From the NCBI GenBank assembly GCA_029245395.1, contig JAQWPL010000024.1, positions 26,887-90,886 of the forward strand: DNA of 64,000 nt, in the 5' to 3' direction. Position 1 is the stretch's first letter, and each line of letters begins with the position of its first letter. The position numbers and the translations under genes were made by a program. Positions 7,546 through 17,125 of the stretch are shown here, piece after piece. Source of the DNA: Gammaproteobacteria bacterium. Its GTDB lineage: Bacteria > Pseudomonadota > Gammaproteobacteria > Pseudomonadales > Pseudohongiellaceae. The notes under the pieces were generated by a model. The model worked only from the letters and a program-made list of their open reading frames with translations. It searched no databases and was not told the DNA's origin.

Positions 7546-9152
7546 ATAAAGTTCTTATAGTTGTTCTCTTCACTTGTCTGATGAGTGAAGGTGTATTTTC
7601 ACAGGTCAGTTTTGAAGACATACTTGATGCATCTAACGAGAATAATTGGTTAAGTTACTCCCGCTCCCTCGATAATCAGCGCCACAGTGCTCTGGATCAG
7701 ATTAATACAGGTAATGTGTCCGACCTGAAACTGCAATGGGTATGGCAGGCGCGCTCCCTGGAAAAATTTGAAACCACACCTTTAGTAGCCGATGGGGTTC
7801 TGTATACAGTACAAGCGCCCAATGATGTGGTTGCACTCGATGCGGCTACTGGTCGAATATTCTGGACGTATAACCATGAGCCTGAACCGTCCCGTACTTG
7901 TTGCGGTAGGGTCAACCGCGGCCTGGCTATTTTAGGTAATACTATATTCATGGGTACTGTGGATGCCCACTTGATAGCATTGGATGCCAGAGCCGGCAAC
8001 CTGCTCTGGGATGTCGAAGTGGCGAATCCTGATGAGCTGTTTTCCATCACCATGTCGCCAATGGTTGTCGAAGATAAAGTCTATATCGGTACTGCCGGTG
8101 GTGATCTCGGCATTCGTGCTTTTGTTGGCGCTTATGATGTAAAGACAGGTGAGGAAATCTGGAGGACTTACACCATTCCAGGTCCTGGCGAATTTGGTCA
8201 CGACACCTGGTCGGGGGATTCGTGGATAACAGGGGGCGCCGCTGTCTGGAATGCGGGCGCTTACGATGAAGAAGCTAACTTGGTTTATTTTGGCACCGGT
8301 AACCCGGCTCCGGACTGGGACGGCCGTGACCGCCTCGGGGATAATCTGTACAGCGATAGTGTGCTTGCCTTTGATGCCGACACAGGTGAAATCAAATGGC
8401 ATTACCAATTCACCCCCCACGACGAAATGGATTACGACTCCACCCAGGTACCAGTGTTGGTGGATCGACTGTGGCAGGGCAGGGAGCGCAAACTGATGTA
8501 CTGGGCCAACCGCAACGGGCTGATGTATGTGCTGGATCGGGTCACAGGTGAATTTCTCCATGGCAAACCGTTTGTTGCAGTGAACTGGATGACTGGTTTT
8601 GATGAAACCGGTCGCCCGATTCGAGCCGAAGGTATGCTCCCGACACCGGAAGGCACAGTAATCAGGCCGCATGTTCATGGTGCTATTAACTGGGCGCCCA
8701 CAGCCTACAGTCCCAAACATGATCTCTATTATGTAGCCCATTGGGAAGATTCGGGCATCATGGCTATCGAAGGCCAGTTTCCGCAGGGGCTGGGTATCAA
8801 CCGGCGCCAGACTACCATGGGAAGCGTAGCGCTTGAGCCTTTCCTGAATAATGACGAAGAAGCCTGGGGTGTGATTCGTGCCTATAGCCCTGACACTCTG
8901 GATCCTGTGTGGGAATTCCCCTTGGGGAATATCACCTGGGGTGGCGTGCTTTCTACAGATGGCGATTTGGTTTTTGGTGGTGGTAAGGACGGTTATTTCG
9001 TGGCACTTGACGCAAATACTGGCGAGCTGAAATGGAAGGCTTCCCTGGGCGGACAGGTTAATGCGGCGCCGATGACCTATGCAGTGAATGGCAAACAATA
9101 TATTGCGATAGCGGCAGGTTCTTCCTTATTCACATTTGCGTTATCTGATTAA
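7542..9152 (+). CDS. PQQ-dependent alcohol dehydrogenase (quinoprotein), lanthanide-type active site
   Basis: A 536-residue secreted eight-bladed propeller. It has the vicinal disulfide pair in SRTCCGRVNRG and blade motifs such as LDAATGRIFW, YDVKTGEEIW, FDADTGEIKWHYQ and LDANTGELKWKA. The metal/PQQ region is GTGNPAPDW with GDNLYSDS. The catalytic Asp is D297 in HDEMDYD, and the residue two positions on is again Asp (D299). In this family an Asp at +2 marks lanthanide-dependent (XoxF/PedH-type) enzymes, while calcium enzymes have Ala or Ser there. It oxidises alcohols or aldehydes in the periplasm and passes electrons to the coupled cytochrome. The substrate cannot be read from the sequence. 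No PQQ synthesis genes are in the window. Confidence 0.92.
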   Translation: MNKVLIVVLFTCLMSEGVFSQVSFEDILDASNENNWLSYSRSLDNQRHSALDQINTGNVSDLKLQWVWQARSLEKFETTPLVADGVLYTVQAPNDVVALDAATGRIFWTYNHEPEPSRTCCGRVNRGLAILGNTIFMGTVDAHLIALDARAGNLLWDVEVANPDELFSITMSPMVVEDKVYIGTAGGDLGIRAFVGAYDVKTGEEIWRTYTIPGPGEFGHDTWSGDSWITGGAAVWNAGAYDEEANLVYFGTGNPAPDWDGRDRLGDNLYSDSVLAFDADTGEIKWHYQFTPHDEMDYDSTQVPVLVDRLWQGRERKLMYWANRNGLMYVLDRVTGEFLHGKPFVAVNWMTGFDETGRPIRAEGMLPTPEGTVIRPHVHGAINWAPTAYSPKHDLYYVAHWEDSGIMAIEGQFPQGLGINRRQTTMGSVALEPFLNNDEEAWGVIRAYSPDTLDPVWEFPLGNITWGGVLSTDGDLVFGGGKDGYFVALDANTGELKWKASLGGQVNAAPMTYAVNGKQYIAIAAGSSLFTFALSD

Positions 9153-9187
9153 AGAATAACTCTGCCGGAATAATTGATAGGGTAAAA

Positions 9188-10627
9188 GTGAATAAGAGTT
9201 TAAGTAAAACTGTCATTCGATGCTTGCTGATTTTGTTGTCAGCAGGTTTGATTCAGTCTGCTCAGGCGCAGGGAGCTATGCCTGCGCGCATTCAACGCAT
9301 CATTGACGGCCACAATCTGCCGGTCTCCAGTTTCAGTTTTGCTGTGCAGGAAATCGGTGTCGACGAAATGCTGTTCAGTCACAATCCCCGTGCACTGATG
9401 AACCCGGCTTCGACGATCAAAACCATTACTACACTCGCTGCTCTGGAATCGCTTGGGCCTGCCTTCACCTGGCAAACTGAGTTGTACCCACTCGGGCCAA
9501 TTAACGATGGCGTGTTGAACGGCGATCTGTTGATGAAAGGCAGTGGAGATCCTTTCCTGGTGGAAGATCAGTTGCGCGGCATGCTCAAGTCACTGCAACG
9601 GGCCGGTGTGGAGAATATTGAGGGCAACCTGGTGCTGGACGGCTCCTACTTCGATGCGTCAGTGGAAGAAAATGAACGGATAGATAATCAGGCTGGACGG
9701 GCCTACAACACTAATCCCAATGCCATCATCGCTAACTTTCAGGCTATTACTTTTTATTTTTACCCCCATCCCAACGGCAGTGATGTCATTATCCATAGTG
9801 ATCCGCGTCTGCCCAATGTCAAAATTACCAACCGTCTGAGTTTGGTGGACAGGGCCTGCGGTGGATTTCAACGTGGCATCAGTTTTAATCTCAATCCGGA
9901 TGATCCGTTAGAAGTAATTTTTGAAGGTCGCTTTCCCTCCCGCTGCGACCGTTATCAGATGGTCAGAGAAGTGCTCAATGCACCGGATTACACCCTTGGA
10001 TTGTTTGCCTCTTTATGGTCAGAGCTGGGAGGTGAATTTGACGGGGATGTGCGCCTGGGTGCTGTGCCCGATGAACTGGAGGCTGTCGTGTTGTGGAATT
10101 CAGTACCCCTGTCCGACATCATTACCTCCATCAATAAATTCAGCAACAATGTCATGACCCGGCACTTGCTTCTGACGCTGGGTGCAGAAACGTTTGATCC
10201 GCCGGCGACAGTAGACAAAGGTATCGAGGCAGTGAAGAGCTATCTGGAGTTGAAAAGCCTCGACTCAACACAATTGATTATGACAAACGGCGCCGGTTTA
10301 TCCCGCAACACCCGGGTGTCTACAAACCTGCTTAACAATGTGTTGCAAAGCGCCTGGGCGAGTCCGTACATGCCGGAGTATGTGTCTTCACTACCCCTTA
10401 ATGGGTTGGACGGTACCATGCGCAACCGCCTGCGCGGTTCCAGCATGTCAGGCCGTATGCATGTAAAAACCGGCTCATTGAATGAGGTGGTTGCAGTAGC
10501 GGGATATGTCTATGCGCGTAGCGGAAAAATTTATTCGGCGGCCGGTATTGTTAACCATGAACTGGCCGATCGTGGGCCAGGGTCGGAACTACTGGATGAA
10601 TTTTTGTTGTGGGTTTATCAGCAATAA
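9188..10627 (+). CDS. dacB: D-alanyl-D-alanine carboxypeptidase/endopeptidase (PBP4, DacB)
   Basis: A 479-residue periplasmic serine peptidase that trims peptidoglycan cross-links and stem peptides. A signal peptide ends at SAQAQG. The penicillin-binding motifs are in order: S75-TI-K78 in MNPASTIK, S319-N-N321 in NKFSNNVM, and K427-T-G429 in HVKTGS. Between the first two motifs is the large insert domain typical of class C low-molecular-mass PBPs. The start is GTG at 9188, after GGTAAAA. It lies 36 bases after the PQQ dehydrogenase gene and 28 bases before the cyclophilin gene. Confidence 0.93.
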   Translation: MNKSLSKTVIRCLLILLSAGLIQSAQAQGAMPARIQRIIDGHNLPVSSFSFAVQEIGVDEMLFSHNPRALMNPASTIKTITTLAALESLGPAFTWQTELYPLGPINDGVLNGDLLMKGSGDPFLVEDQLRGMLKSLQRAGVENIEGNLVLDGSYFDASVEENERIDNQAGRAYNTNPNAIIANFQAITFYFYPHPNGSDVIIHSDPRLPNVKITNRLSLVDRACGGFQRGISFNLNPDDPLEVIFEGRFPSRCDRYQMVREVLNAPDYTLGLFASLWSELGGEFDGDVRLGAVPDELEAVVLWNSVPLSDIITSINKFSNNVMTRHLLLTLGAETFDPPATVDKGIEAVKSYLELKSLDSTQLIMTNGAGLSRNTRVSTNLLNNVLQSAWASPYMPEYVSSLPLNGLDGTMRNRLRGSSMSGRMHVKTGSLNEVVAVAGYVYARSGKIYSAAGIVNHELADRGPGSELLDEFLLWVYQQ

Positions 10628-10655
10628 ACGGGAAAAAGAACAGGAAATAATCTGA

Positions 10656-11381
10656 ATGAAAAAAATACAGTTACCTCTTTGCACGCTTGAAAATTCTCTA
10701 CGTGCAAGTCTGCTTTGTTTCTTTGTGTTGCTTACCGCTTGCGGGGCTGAAAACGGAGTTGAAAACGCAGAGGATGTCCAGCAAGCAGAACAACCCAGTG
10801 AAGCCGTATTGGTGTCTTTACCAGGAAATGAGAATAGTGTTCCTGCTCTTAACGAAAAGGTGACTGTGCTGATGCGCACAGGATCAGGCGAACTTACCAT
10901 TGATATTTTTCCTGCAGCTGCACCCAATGCAGCAGCCCGATTCCTGGAATTGGTTGAAGCAGGGTTCTATGACAACACGCCAGTGTTTCGGGTAGTGCCA
11001 GGTTTTGTTGCCCAGTTTGGCATCAACTGGCGAGATGATTACCCAACCTGGCAGGACAACAATTTCGACGATGATCCTTCTCTTTTCGCTTTGGAACGCG
11101 GCACCCTGGCTTTTGCCAAAGCAGGACCAAATACCAACTCTACTCAGGTATTTATTAATTACGTCGAAAACAACCGGCTAGCGTCGTCCGCTTTTAATTT
11201 CACCACGTTTGGAATGGTGGTGGCAGGCATGGAAGCAGTAGACGCTTTCTTGCCAGTGGGCGATCCCAACGGTGGACTTGATCAGGAACGTCTCTGGAAT
11301 GATGGTGGCGTCTACCTGGAATCCCTGGACACCAAGCCAGTGATGATTGAGGAAGCCTTTATTGTTGCTGAAGGTGATTAG
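10656..11381 (+). CDS. Lipoprotein peptidyl-prolyl cis-trans isomerase (cyclophilin type)
   Basis: A 241-residue protein with a lipobox (LLTACGAE), so probably anchored in the periplasmic face of a membrane. The cyclophilin domain follows: GSGELTIDIFPAAAPNAAARF, NTPVFRVVPGFVAQFG with the catalytic Arg, a GTLAFAKAGPNTNSTQVFIN block, and FTTFGMVVAGMEAVD. It accelerates proline isomerisation in folding periplasmic proteins. Between lipobox and domain is an acidic linker. The gene follows dacB closely and probably belongs to the same transcript. Confidence 0.92.
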   Translation: MKKIQLPLCTLENSLRASLLCFFVLLTACGAENGVENAEDVQQAEQPSEAVLVSLPGNENSVPALNEKVTVLMRTGSGELTIDIFPAAAPNAAARFLELVEAGFYDNTPVFRVVPGFVAQFGINWRDDYPTWQDNNFDDDPSLFALERGTLAFAKAGPNTNSTQVFINYVENNRLASSAFNFTTFGMVVAGMEAVDAFLPVGDPNGGLDQERLWNDGGVYLESLDTKPVMIEEAFIVAEGD

Positions 11382-11389
11382 CCTTAAGA

Positions 11390-11875
11390 TTGTTCCTGGT
11401 ACTGTTTTTCATCAGCCAACTGACTGTAGCCCAGCCCCCTGGATGTACTGACAACCCTCATTTTGATGATTTCGATTTTTGGATAGGGCAATGGGAGGTC
11501 TCAGATAATACTAATGGCAACCTTGCCGGCAGCAATTCGATTACCAAGGAACTCAATAATTGCCTGGTTATGGAAAACTGGAATGGAGCAAGTGGCTCAA
11601 CCGGAAAAAGCATTAATTATTTTAATCTACTCACTGACGTGTGGCGGCAGGTATGGGTAGCACCGGGTTATTCAATTGATATCAGTGGGAGCTTGATGGA
11701 TGTGTCTATGGAGCTGGTAGGCACTATCAGTTATCACAACGATGCGGCTTACGATTTCCGAGGCACCTGGACACCCAATGACGATGGCAGTGTGCGCCAG
11801 TTTTTTGAACAATATGATTCGGAAGCCGAAAGTTGGGTTGTCTGGTTTGATGGGCTCTATGTAAAAAGAGAGTAA
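11390..11875 (+). CDS. Small secreted protein with FDFWIGxWEV start
   Basis: A 161-residue protein with a short hydrophobic leader (ISQLTVAQ) and the mature sequence DFDFWIGQWEV, a phrase found in many secreted proteins of the DUF1579-like group. Other blocks are LVMENWNG and FNLLTDVWRQVWVAPGY. I do not know a function. The frame has no ATG; the best start is TTG at 11390, with AAGGTG upstream inside the end of the cyclophilin gene, giving an 8-base gap to that gene. The start is uncertain. Confidence 0.7.
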   Translation: MFLVLFFISQLTVAQPPGCTDNPHFDDFDFWIGQWEVSDNTNGNLAGSNSITKELNNCLVMENWNGASGSTGKSINYFNLLTDVWRQVWVAPGYSIDISGSLMDVSMELVGTISYHNDAAYDFRGTWTPNDDGSVRQFFEQYDSEAESWVVWFDGLYVKRE

Positions 11876-11897
11876 TCTAGATTCTTTTTTACTGGTA

Positions 11898-12620
11898 TTA
11901 ATCTTCAGTCAAACTGTTATGGATAACTAGAAGTGCTTCCGCCTCGCCTGGCCTGCCAGTGATAGTCATAACTTTTCTCGCCAGTAAGGCCTTGAATGAT
12001 TCGGCCCCTGCGCATTCAGCATAAAAAACTGACAGTGACTCGAGAGCATCGAATCTGACCTGGTCATTAAAAGTCAGGCGAATTACATCCAGGGCTTCCC
12101 ACAACACAGCATCTGATGCCATAACCGGTCGGTCTGCCATTTTTCGAATCCAATCCCATTCTTCAAGTGTCTGATTCATTGTAATCAGGTGCGCTTGCAT
12201 TCTTTTTTTCACAATAGCGGTGGTGGCAGGCAGGTTAGCTTGCGGATGAAACACGTTACTCCAGATCAGATTGATACAGGTAACCAATAGGTCGAGAAAG
12301 GCGCTTGACGCCAGTTGCCTGTGCTGGAGCCAGTCCAGATCATTAAGGTGTGCAGCATTTCCCAATTTGCGATCAAGAAAATCGAGGATCACCAACACTT
12401 CATTAAGTCGTGTGTCACCCCACAGTATAAAAGGCAGTTTTTGGAAATCGCCGGTGAGATCTCGATTCTGTCGAATCACCGGCCAGTTACTGTTGTCCTT
12501 TGCCAGGACAATTCGTTCATCGGTAAATGGTACCTGGTGGTGATGGAGAAAGCCTCGAATTAACTGACCCCGACCGCGCAGGTCGAAATAGTGAAAGGAA
12601 ATGGCCGGATAATCTGACAT
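11898..12620 (-). CDS. Glutathione S-transferase-like protein
   Basis: A 240-residue cytoplasmic protein. The N-terminal thioredoxin-like part reads ISFHYFDLRGRGQLIRGFL, like sigma/alpha-type GSTs (Y-F-x-x-R-G-R). KLPFILWGD with cis-Pro and a following LNEVLVILDFLD helix match the glutathione-binding region, although the usual ESxAI motif is altered to LNEVLV. An all-helical C-terminal domain follows. It converges with the preceding + strand genes and is divergent from the repeat-protein gene at 12756. Substrate unknown. Confidence 0.75.
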   Translation of the reverse strand: MSDYPAISFHYFDLRGRGQLIRGFLHHHQVPFTDERIVLAKDNSNWPVIRQNRDLTGDFQKLPFILWGDTRLNEVLVILDFLDRKLGNAAHLNDLDWLQHRQLASSAFLDLLVTCINLIWSNVFHPQANLPATTAIVKKRMQAHLITMNQTLEEWDWIRKMADRPVMASDAVLWEALDVIRLTFNDQVRFDALESLSVFYAECAGAESFKALLARKVMTITGRPGEAEALLVIHNSLTED

Positions 12621-12755
12621 AAATGGTGTCCCGGAAGTATTGCTTTGGAAAAATTTAATGTTGCGAAGTGGTTAATGTACTTGTTATGTTAATCTTGAAA
12701 CAGCAGATTGATGAAGAACTAAATACTTTATTCCAGATAATCTAGGTAAACCATT

Positions 12756-15700
12756 ATGAATAAACCTCTACTTCTTATAATTGCTGGACTGTTCAGCCCC
12801 CTGATTGCAGCACAGCAAAATGGTATGCCAGCCAGCGATACGCTTGGCGCTGATGATATTTACGGCAATCCTACATTCGTTGGCGGTGTAGCCAACGGCG
12901 GAGGCACCGCGCACGGCGTTTGGTGACCAGGTTCAGTGGCCTTGGACAAGGTCAATAACCGACTCTTTATAGGACATCACGGCAACAGCCGTTACGATAT
13001 TTACCAACTCGGCGAAGACGGTCTTCCCGATGAACGCCATGCTGTTGAAAGTATTGGCCGCAATCTGATTGGTCGCGGTTTCGCTTGGGCGCCTCTAGGC
13101 ACACAAGAACTGAATTTCCCTTCTGGCGGCGAATTTGATCCTGTCTATCAGCGTCTTATTTTGCCTGATTATTCGAGTCTTGGCCCTCCTGGCGCCAGGA
13201 TTCTTGTTTTTGACGTGGCACCCGATACTCTGGCTGCGCTGGAACGAGGAGAACTCCCTGAAGCTATCGCTGTGCTCGGTCAGCCCCATTTTGATACCTG
13301 GGATCCAGGTCTGAGTCGTTCAAAAATTGCCAGCCGTGCTCGGGTAGTGATCGATCCTGATCGGCAGCTTGCGTTTATTACCGATAGTGCCAACCACCGG
13401 GTACTGGTATGGGATATACATCCTGACCGACTTGAATCTGGTATGGATGCGATGACAGTAATTGGTCAACCGGATTTTGATACCAATGTGCCGACTACGA
13501 CAACAACTGGTCTCAGAGGGCCTTCAGATATTACCTATAACCCTGAGCGTCAGGAATTATTCGTCAGTGACTCGGGCAACAATCGAGTGATGGTATTTAG
13601 TGTTAGTGATGCTGAGCTGGCCAGGGAAACTGGTCTGGAAGCTTTTGCTGTCATCGGCCAGAATGATTTCACTTCCCGTGAAATACGCACCGACTTAAGA
13701 AAACTGAAAGCGGAAAGAATAGGAATCGATTACCGCTACCATCGCCTGTTTAATGGCGAGCAGTTTGGCAACCGCGTCATGGTGTTTGATGTCAATCCGG
13801 ATACTCTTCAAGGAGCGATTAATCCAGACGCTATTGCTGTGCTTGGCCAGCCTAACTATCAATCCACCGATCCAGCGGTTACTCAAACTCGTCTGACCAT
13901 GCCGCGCATTACTTTGGATGTGGAAAAACAGATTGCCTATGTACCCGATGGCTATCCCGCTGGTAACCGCATCAATATGTTTGATATCCACCCTGATCGC
14001 ATGCAGGAATTTGAAACGCCCATAGTGGATCAGATAGGTCATATCAATCCTGAAGGCGAACCGGATTTTCTGGCAAGGTCAGCGAATGACAGAACCTCGC
14101 CTCGTTACTGGACCCAGGCCCGTGATATTTCTATTGATACTGTAGATCACCGCCTATTCGTCAGTGACAACTATGGTCACAGGGTGATGGTGTTTGAACT
14201 GGACAGGATGAATCGCCCCCTTGAGCGCGGTGCCTCCTGGGCATTAGGTCAGCCCGATACCAGTACCAGTCAAATCCTTCCAGGACGAGATGCCACCACC
14301 ATCAAGCTACCTCTGTCGATGGAGTATGACGAATCCCAGAAGCGTCTCTTTGTAGCCGACACCTGGAATGATCGCGTGCTGGTCTTTGATATGACTCCGG
14401 GTCAGGTGGACAGTGGAATGGAAGCATCCTACGTGCTCGGCCAACAGGATTTCACCAGTTATGAGCCGGCTACTTCACAGAACCGCATCTTTTTCGGTTC
14501 CAGGGACGGTCGAGGAATTTATCCCTCGGAAGCTCGCGCGGCTGAGATTGCCATGGACAAGGAAAACCAACGCATCTTTGTGACAGATGGAGGCAATCAC
14601 CGTGTGTTGGTGTTTGATGTCGATCCTGATCGCATCGCCAATGGCGCTAATGCCATTGCTGTGCTCGGACAGGATGATTTTACTTCAAGTGAGACTGGAC
14701 TATCTGCGACACGATGGGAGTTGCCAGGTGATCTGGTCTATGACGAGAAAAACCATCGCCTGTTTGTTGGCGTTGCCTGGCAGCATCGGGTGCTCGTGTT
14801 TGATGTGCATCCTGATCGACTCATCAATGGTAAAGCAGCAGACTATGTCATTGGCCAGCCTAATTTTGAAATTGCTGAACCGGGTCTATCCGATACCAAG
14901 TTCCGTCAGACTGATGGTCTGTCTTATGATTCCGAAAATGATCGGCTTTATCTCACCGACAAATACAACCATCGTGTGATGGTGTTTGATGTAGATCCAG
15001 AGAACATGGGGAACATGCCTGAAGCGTTGTCTGTCATCGGTGAGCCGAATTTTGATGAAACCAATGGCGGCCCAGGTGATCCACGCCATCATCAGGATCG
15101 ATTACATGACCCGCGCGGCAATGTGTTTGATTCATCTGGCCAGCGTCTCTATCAGAGTGAAGGTCTGAATGGTCGTCTGACGGTATTTACTATGCCGCGA
15201 GAGGAGTATGCAGTAGACCTGCCAGCCAGATCGAGCCTGCAATATGCCTCTCTGGATGCCATGATGTCGACAGGGCCTGAAGCACTGGAAAGCGGTTATG
15301 CCCGCGCTGATCTGCAATCAGAATCTGGAGTTTTGGCGGTCAGTGCACATTATGTTACCCGGCAAGATATGCATGATCAGAGTGAACGATATAGTCGTGA
15401 ACTGGTTTCACAGGCCATTTTGCCCGCTGTGGCACCGCAATCGCAGGCAATGGTTTTTGTAACTAAAGGCGAAGACCGCGACGTCCAATTGGCAATGGTA
15501 AATCCCGGTGGTCGTGCAGTAGAGGTCAATTTCACTTTACGTTCTGTAGATGGAGAAACACTCAACGCAACTCGATCTATCGATGCGGGTGAACAGTTGG
15601 CAACCAGTGCTGGCGAAATTTATCAACGGCAATCTGCGTTCATGGGTGCACTGACAATCAATTCTGATGCACCGATTGCTCTGAATGCACTGCTAGAGGT

Positions 15701-16577
15701 GCGGGACAATGACGGTAACCTGTTGTTAAGTCCTGCTCCAACTATCATTGGCCAGGAAGTGCTTTCTCAATATATGGACGAACGTCGAGTTTTACCTGGA
15801 GTAACCACAGGGGCAGGCCATGACTTAACTGTTGTACTTTTGAATCCGGAAACAGAAATATTAACAGGGCAAATCGAATTACCCGATCAGCCTGCTGTCA
15901 ACTACCGGATAGCGCCAGGTGAATCATTTGTACATGTTGTTGCCGCGGATGGTCGAATTCCCATGACTGGCTTTGGCATTGTCAGAGCAGAGCAAGGCCC
16001 TGCACCTGCAGCCTTTGCTTTGTCAGCATCTCAACTTCGGGATGGCAGTACGCAGAGTGTTCATCTGATCAATTCAGCTCAGGAAGGTACCTTGTTCTGG
16101 GCGCCGGTGAATACGCATCCTGACGTATTGCATCACGGCAGTATCGATACTGAATTGAGCCTGGTGAATGAAGGGGAGCAGCCGGCTACTGCATACCTGG
16201 AATGGTATGACCTGGATGGCAACTCTGTTGGCCGCTATGAGCAAATTGTTCCGCTGGGTGAGCGGGTTGCGATTTCCCTCGAAGAGGTGTTTGGGCAAAG
16301 TCCGATGCGTGGCACAGTCCGGGTGTTTTCAGATGTAGATGTTGCAGCTTCATTGCTGGAAAAAACCAGTACATTCACGGGTCGTGATATTGCTACTTCT
16401 ATTCCTTTGCAAACAACGCCGGACAACAGTCAACGTTCAGTGGTGTTCCCGTTATTCAGAAACGGAGAAGGGCAAGCGACGGAAGCTCTGTTAATCAATA
16501 CTGACCGGAAACATCATTCCGGAGCACTTTCTGTGATGAATGAGGAGGGAAATACCAGGTCTGTCATTCTGCGCTGA
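12756..16577 (+). CDS. Secreted NHL/beta-propeller repeat protein with one in-frame TGA (candidate selenoprotein)
   Basis: A single frame runs from an ATG with a signal peptide (LLLIIAGLFSPLIAAQQ) to a TGA stop at 16575-16577 and contains one internal TGA at 12924-12926 (residue 57), between GTAHGVW and PGSVALD. Total length would be 1273 residues. About ten repeats follow, each with an NHRVLVFDVxPDR motif, then xVIGQPDF, as in NHL propellers. The last ~380 residues are the module shared with the partial gene at the left edge. If the TGA is Sec, this is a large secreted selenoprotein; no partner Cys is near. In other repeats the same place holds Gly or Leu, so a GGA-to-TGA nonsense change is a real alternative. 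Initiation at GTG 12936 would lose the signal peptide. Confidence 0.75.
12937..12954 (+). promoter_or_regulatory. SECIS-like hairpin after the in-frame TGA of the NHL protein
   Basis: A 7-bp stem, TGGCCTT (12937-12943) with AAGGTCA (12948-12954, one G-T pair), closes a GGAC loop. The loop starts 18 bases after the TGA and begins with G, matching the spacing and loop rule of bacterial SECIS elements. The region codes for ALDKVNN-type repeat sequence, so pairing by chance is possible. Confidence 0.4.
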
Positions 16578-16638
16578 CAGAATGTAGGCCTGGTAAATAA
16601 CTAATGCATCCTTGGGCCATGAGAGTGAAGATCCTGGA

Positions 16639-16950
16639 ATGACTATCAAGGATTATGCCAGCGGGCATCAACATTGGGGCAATATCCTTATCCATGTGCT
16701 CAGCGTGCCGTTTTTCATGGCTGGTACTCTGATTGGTAGCCTGAAATTATTATCTGGCGACTTGATAGGAGTGACAGCCAGCATTATTGTCGCTGTCATG
16801 GCTTTTGCCTTGCAGGGAATTGGACACAAGATGGAAGAAAACGCACCACTTCCTTTCAAAGGTCCCCTCGATATGATCAGGCGTATTTTCGCTGAACAGT
16901 TTTACCGATTCTGGATTTTCCTGGTTATGAAGCTTCAGGGACTGCATTAA
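16639..16950 (+). CDS. DUF962/Mpo1-like membrane protein
   Basis: About 103 residues. The N-terminal YASGHQHWGNILIHVLSVPFF block with spaced histidines, two hydrophobic segments, and the GHKMEENAP and PLDMIRRIFAEQFYRFW blocks match the DUF962 (yeast Mpo1-like) family. Yeast Mpo1 is an iron-dependent 2-hydroxy fatty acid dioxygenase; whether the bacterial members do this is not known to me. The ATG at 16639 is preferred over an upstream TTG because the family begins near MTIKDY. Confidence 0.8.
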   Translation: MTIKDYASGHQHWGNILIHVLSVPFFMAGTLIGSLKLLSGDLIGVTASIIVAVMAFALQGIGHKMEENAPLPFKGPLDMIRRIFAEQFYRFWIFLVMKLQGLH

Positions 16951-17012
16951 CGAACTTCACGCCAGCATAAGATGCCCAGACCGGATATCCTTACTATTTC
17001 CCTGCTCGAATG

Positions 17013-17041
17013 TTGACATTTCGCTTTGATCTGTTGATATT
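17013..17041 (+). promoter_or_regulatory. Candidate sigma70 promoter of the first DUF1592 operon
   Basis: A perfect -35 TTGACA (17013-17018) is followed after 17 bases by GATATT (17036-17041), a 4/6 match to the -10 consensus. It lies ~85 bases before the ATG at 17126, in a gap with no gene. Confidence 0.55.
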
Positions 17042-17065
17042 CACTATCAACTGAACAAGTGTTCA
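17034..17065 (+). promoter_or_regulatory. Two operator-like inverted repeats over and after the -10
   Basis: TTGATA-5-TATCAA (17034-17050) covers the predicted -10 box, and directly after it is the perfect 14-base palindrome TGAACAAGTGTTCA (17052-17065), a shape typical of TetR-family operators. Their placement at the transcription start suggests repression of the operon. Confidence 0.5.
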
Positions 17066-17125
17066 ATGGATTTCTGTTTATTCATGCTCTGCCAGTAAAA
17101 TGCTATGTTTTTCATAGGTGGGACA

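Noticed and set aside
7932..9098. 388-codon open frame on the - strand
   Set aside because: It lies antisense to the PQQ dehydrogenase, whose motifs are unmistakable; it has no known-family features.
12936..16577. NHL protein starting at GTG 12936
   Set aside because: This would discard a clear in-frame signal peptide at 12756; kept as an alternative only.
16575..16604. TGA at the end of the NHL gene as a further Sec codon
   Set aside because: The frame closes nine codons later and the paralogue at 1-734 ends at the same residue with TAA.
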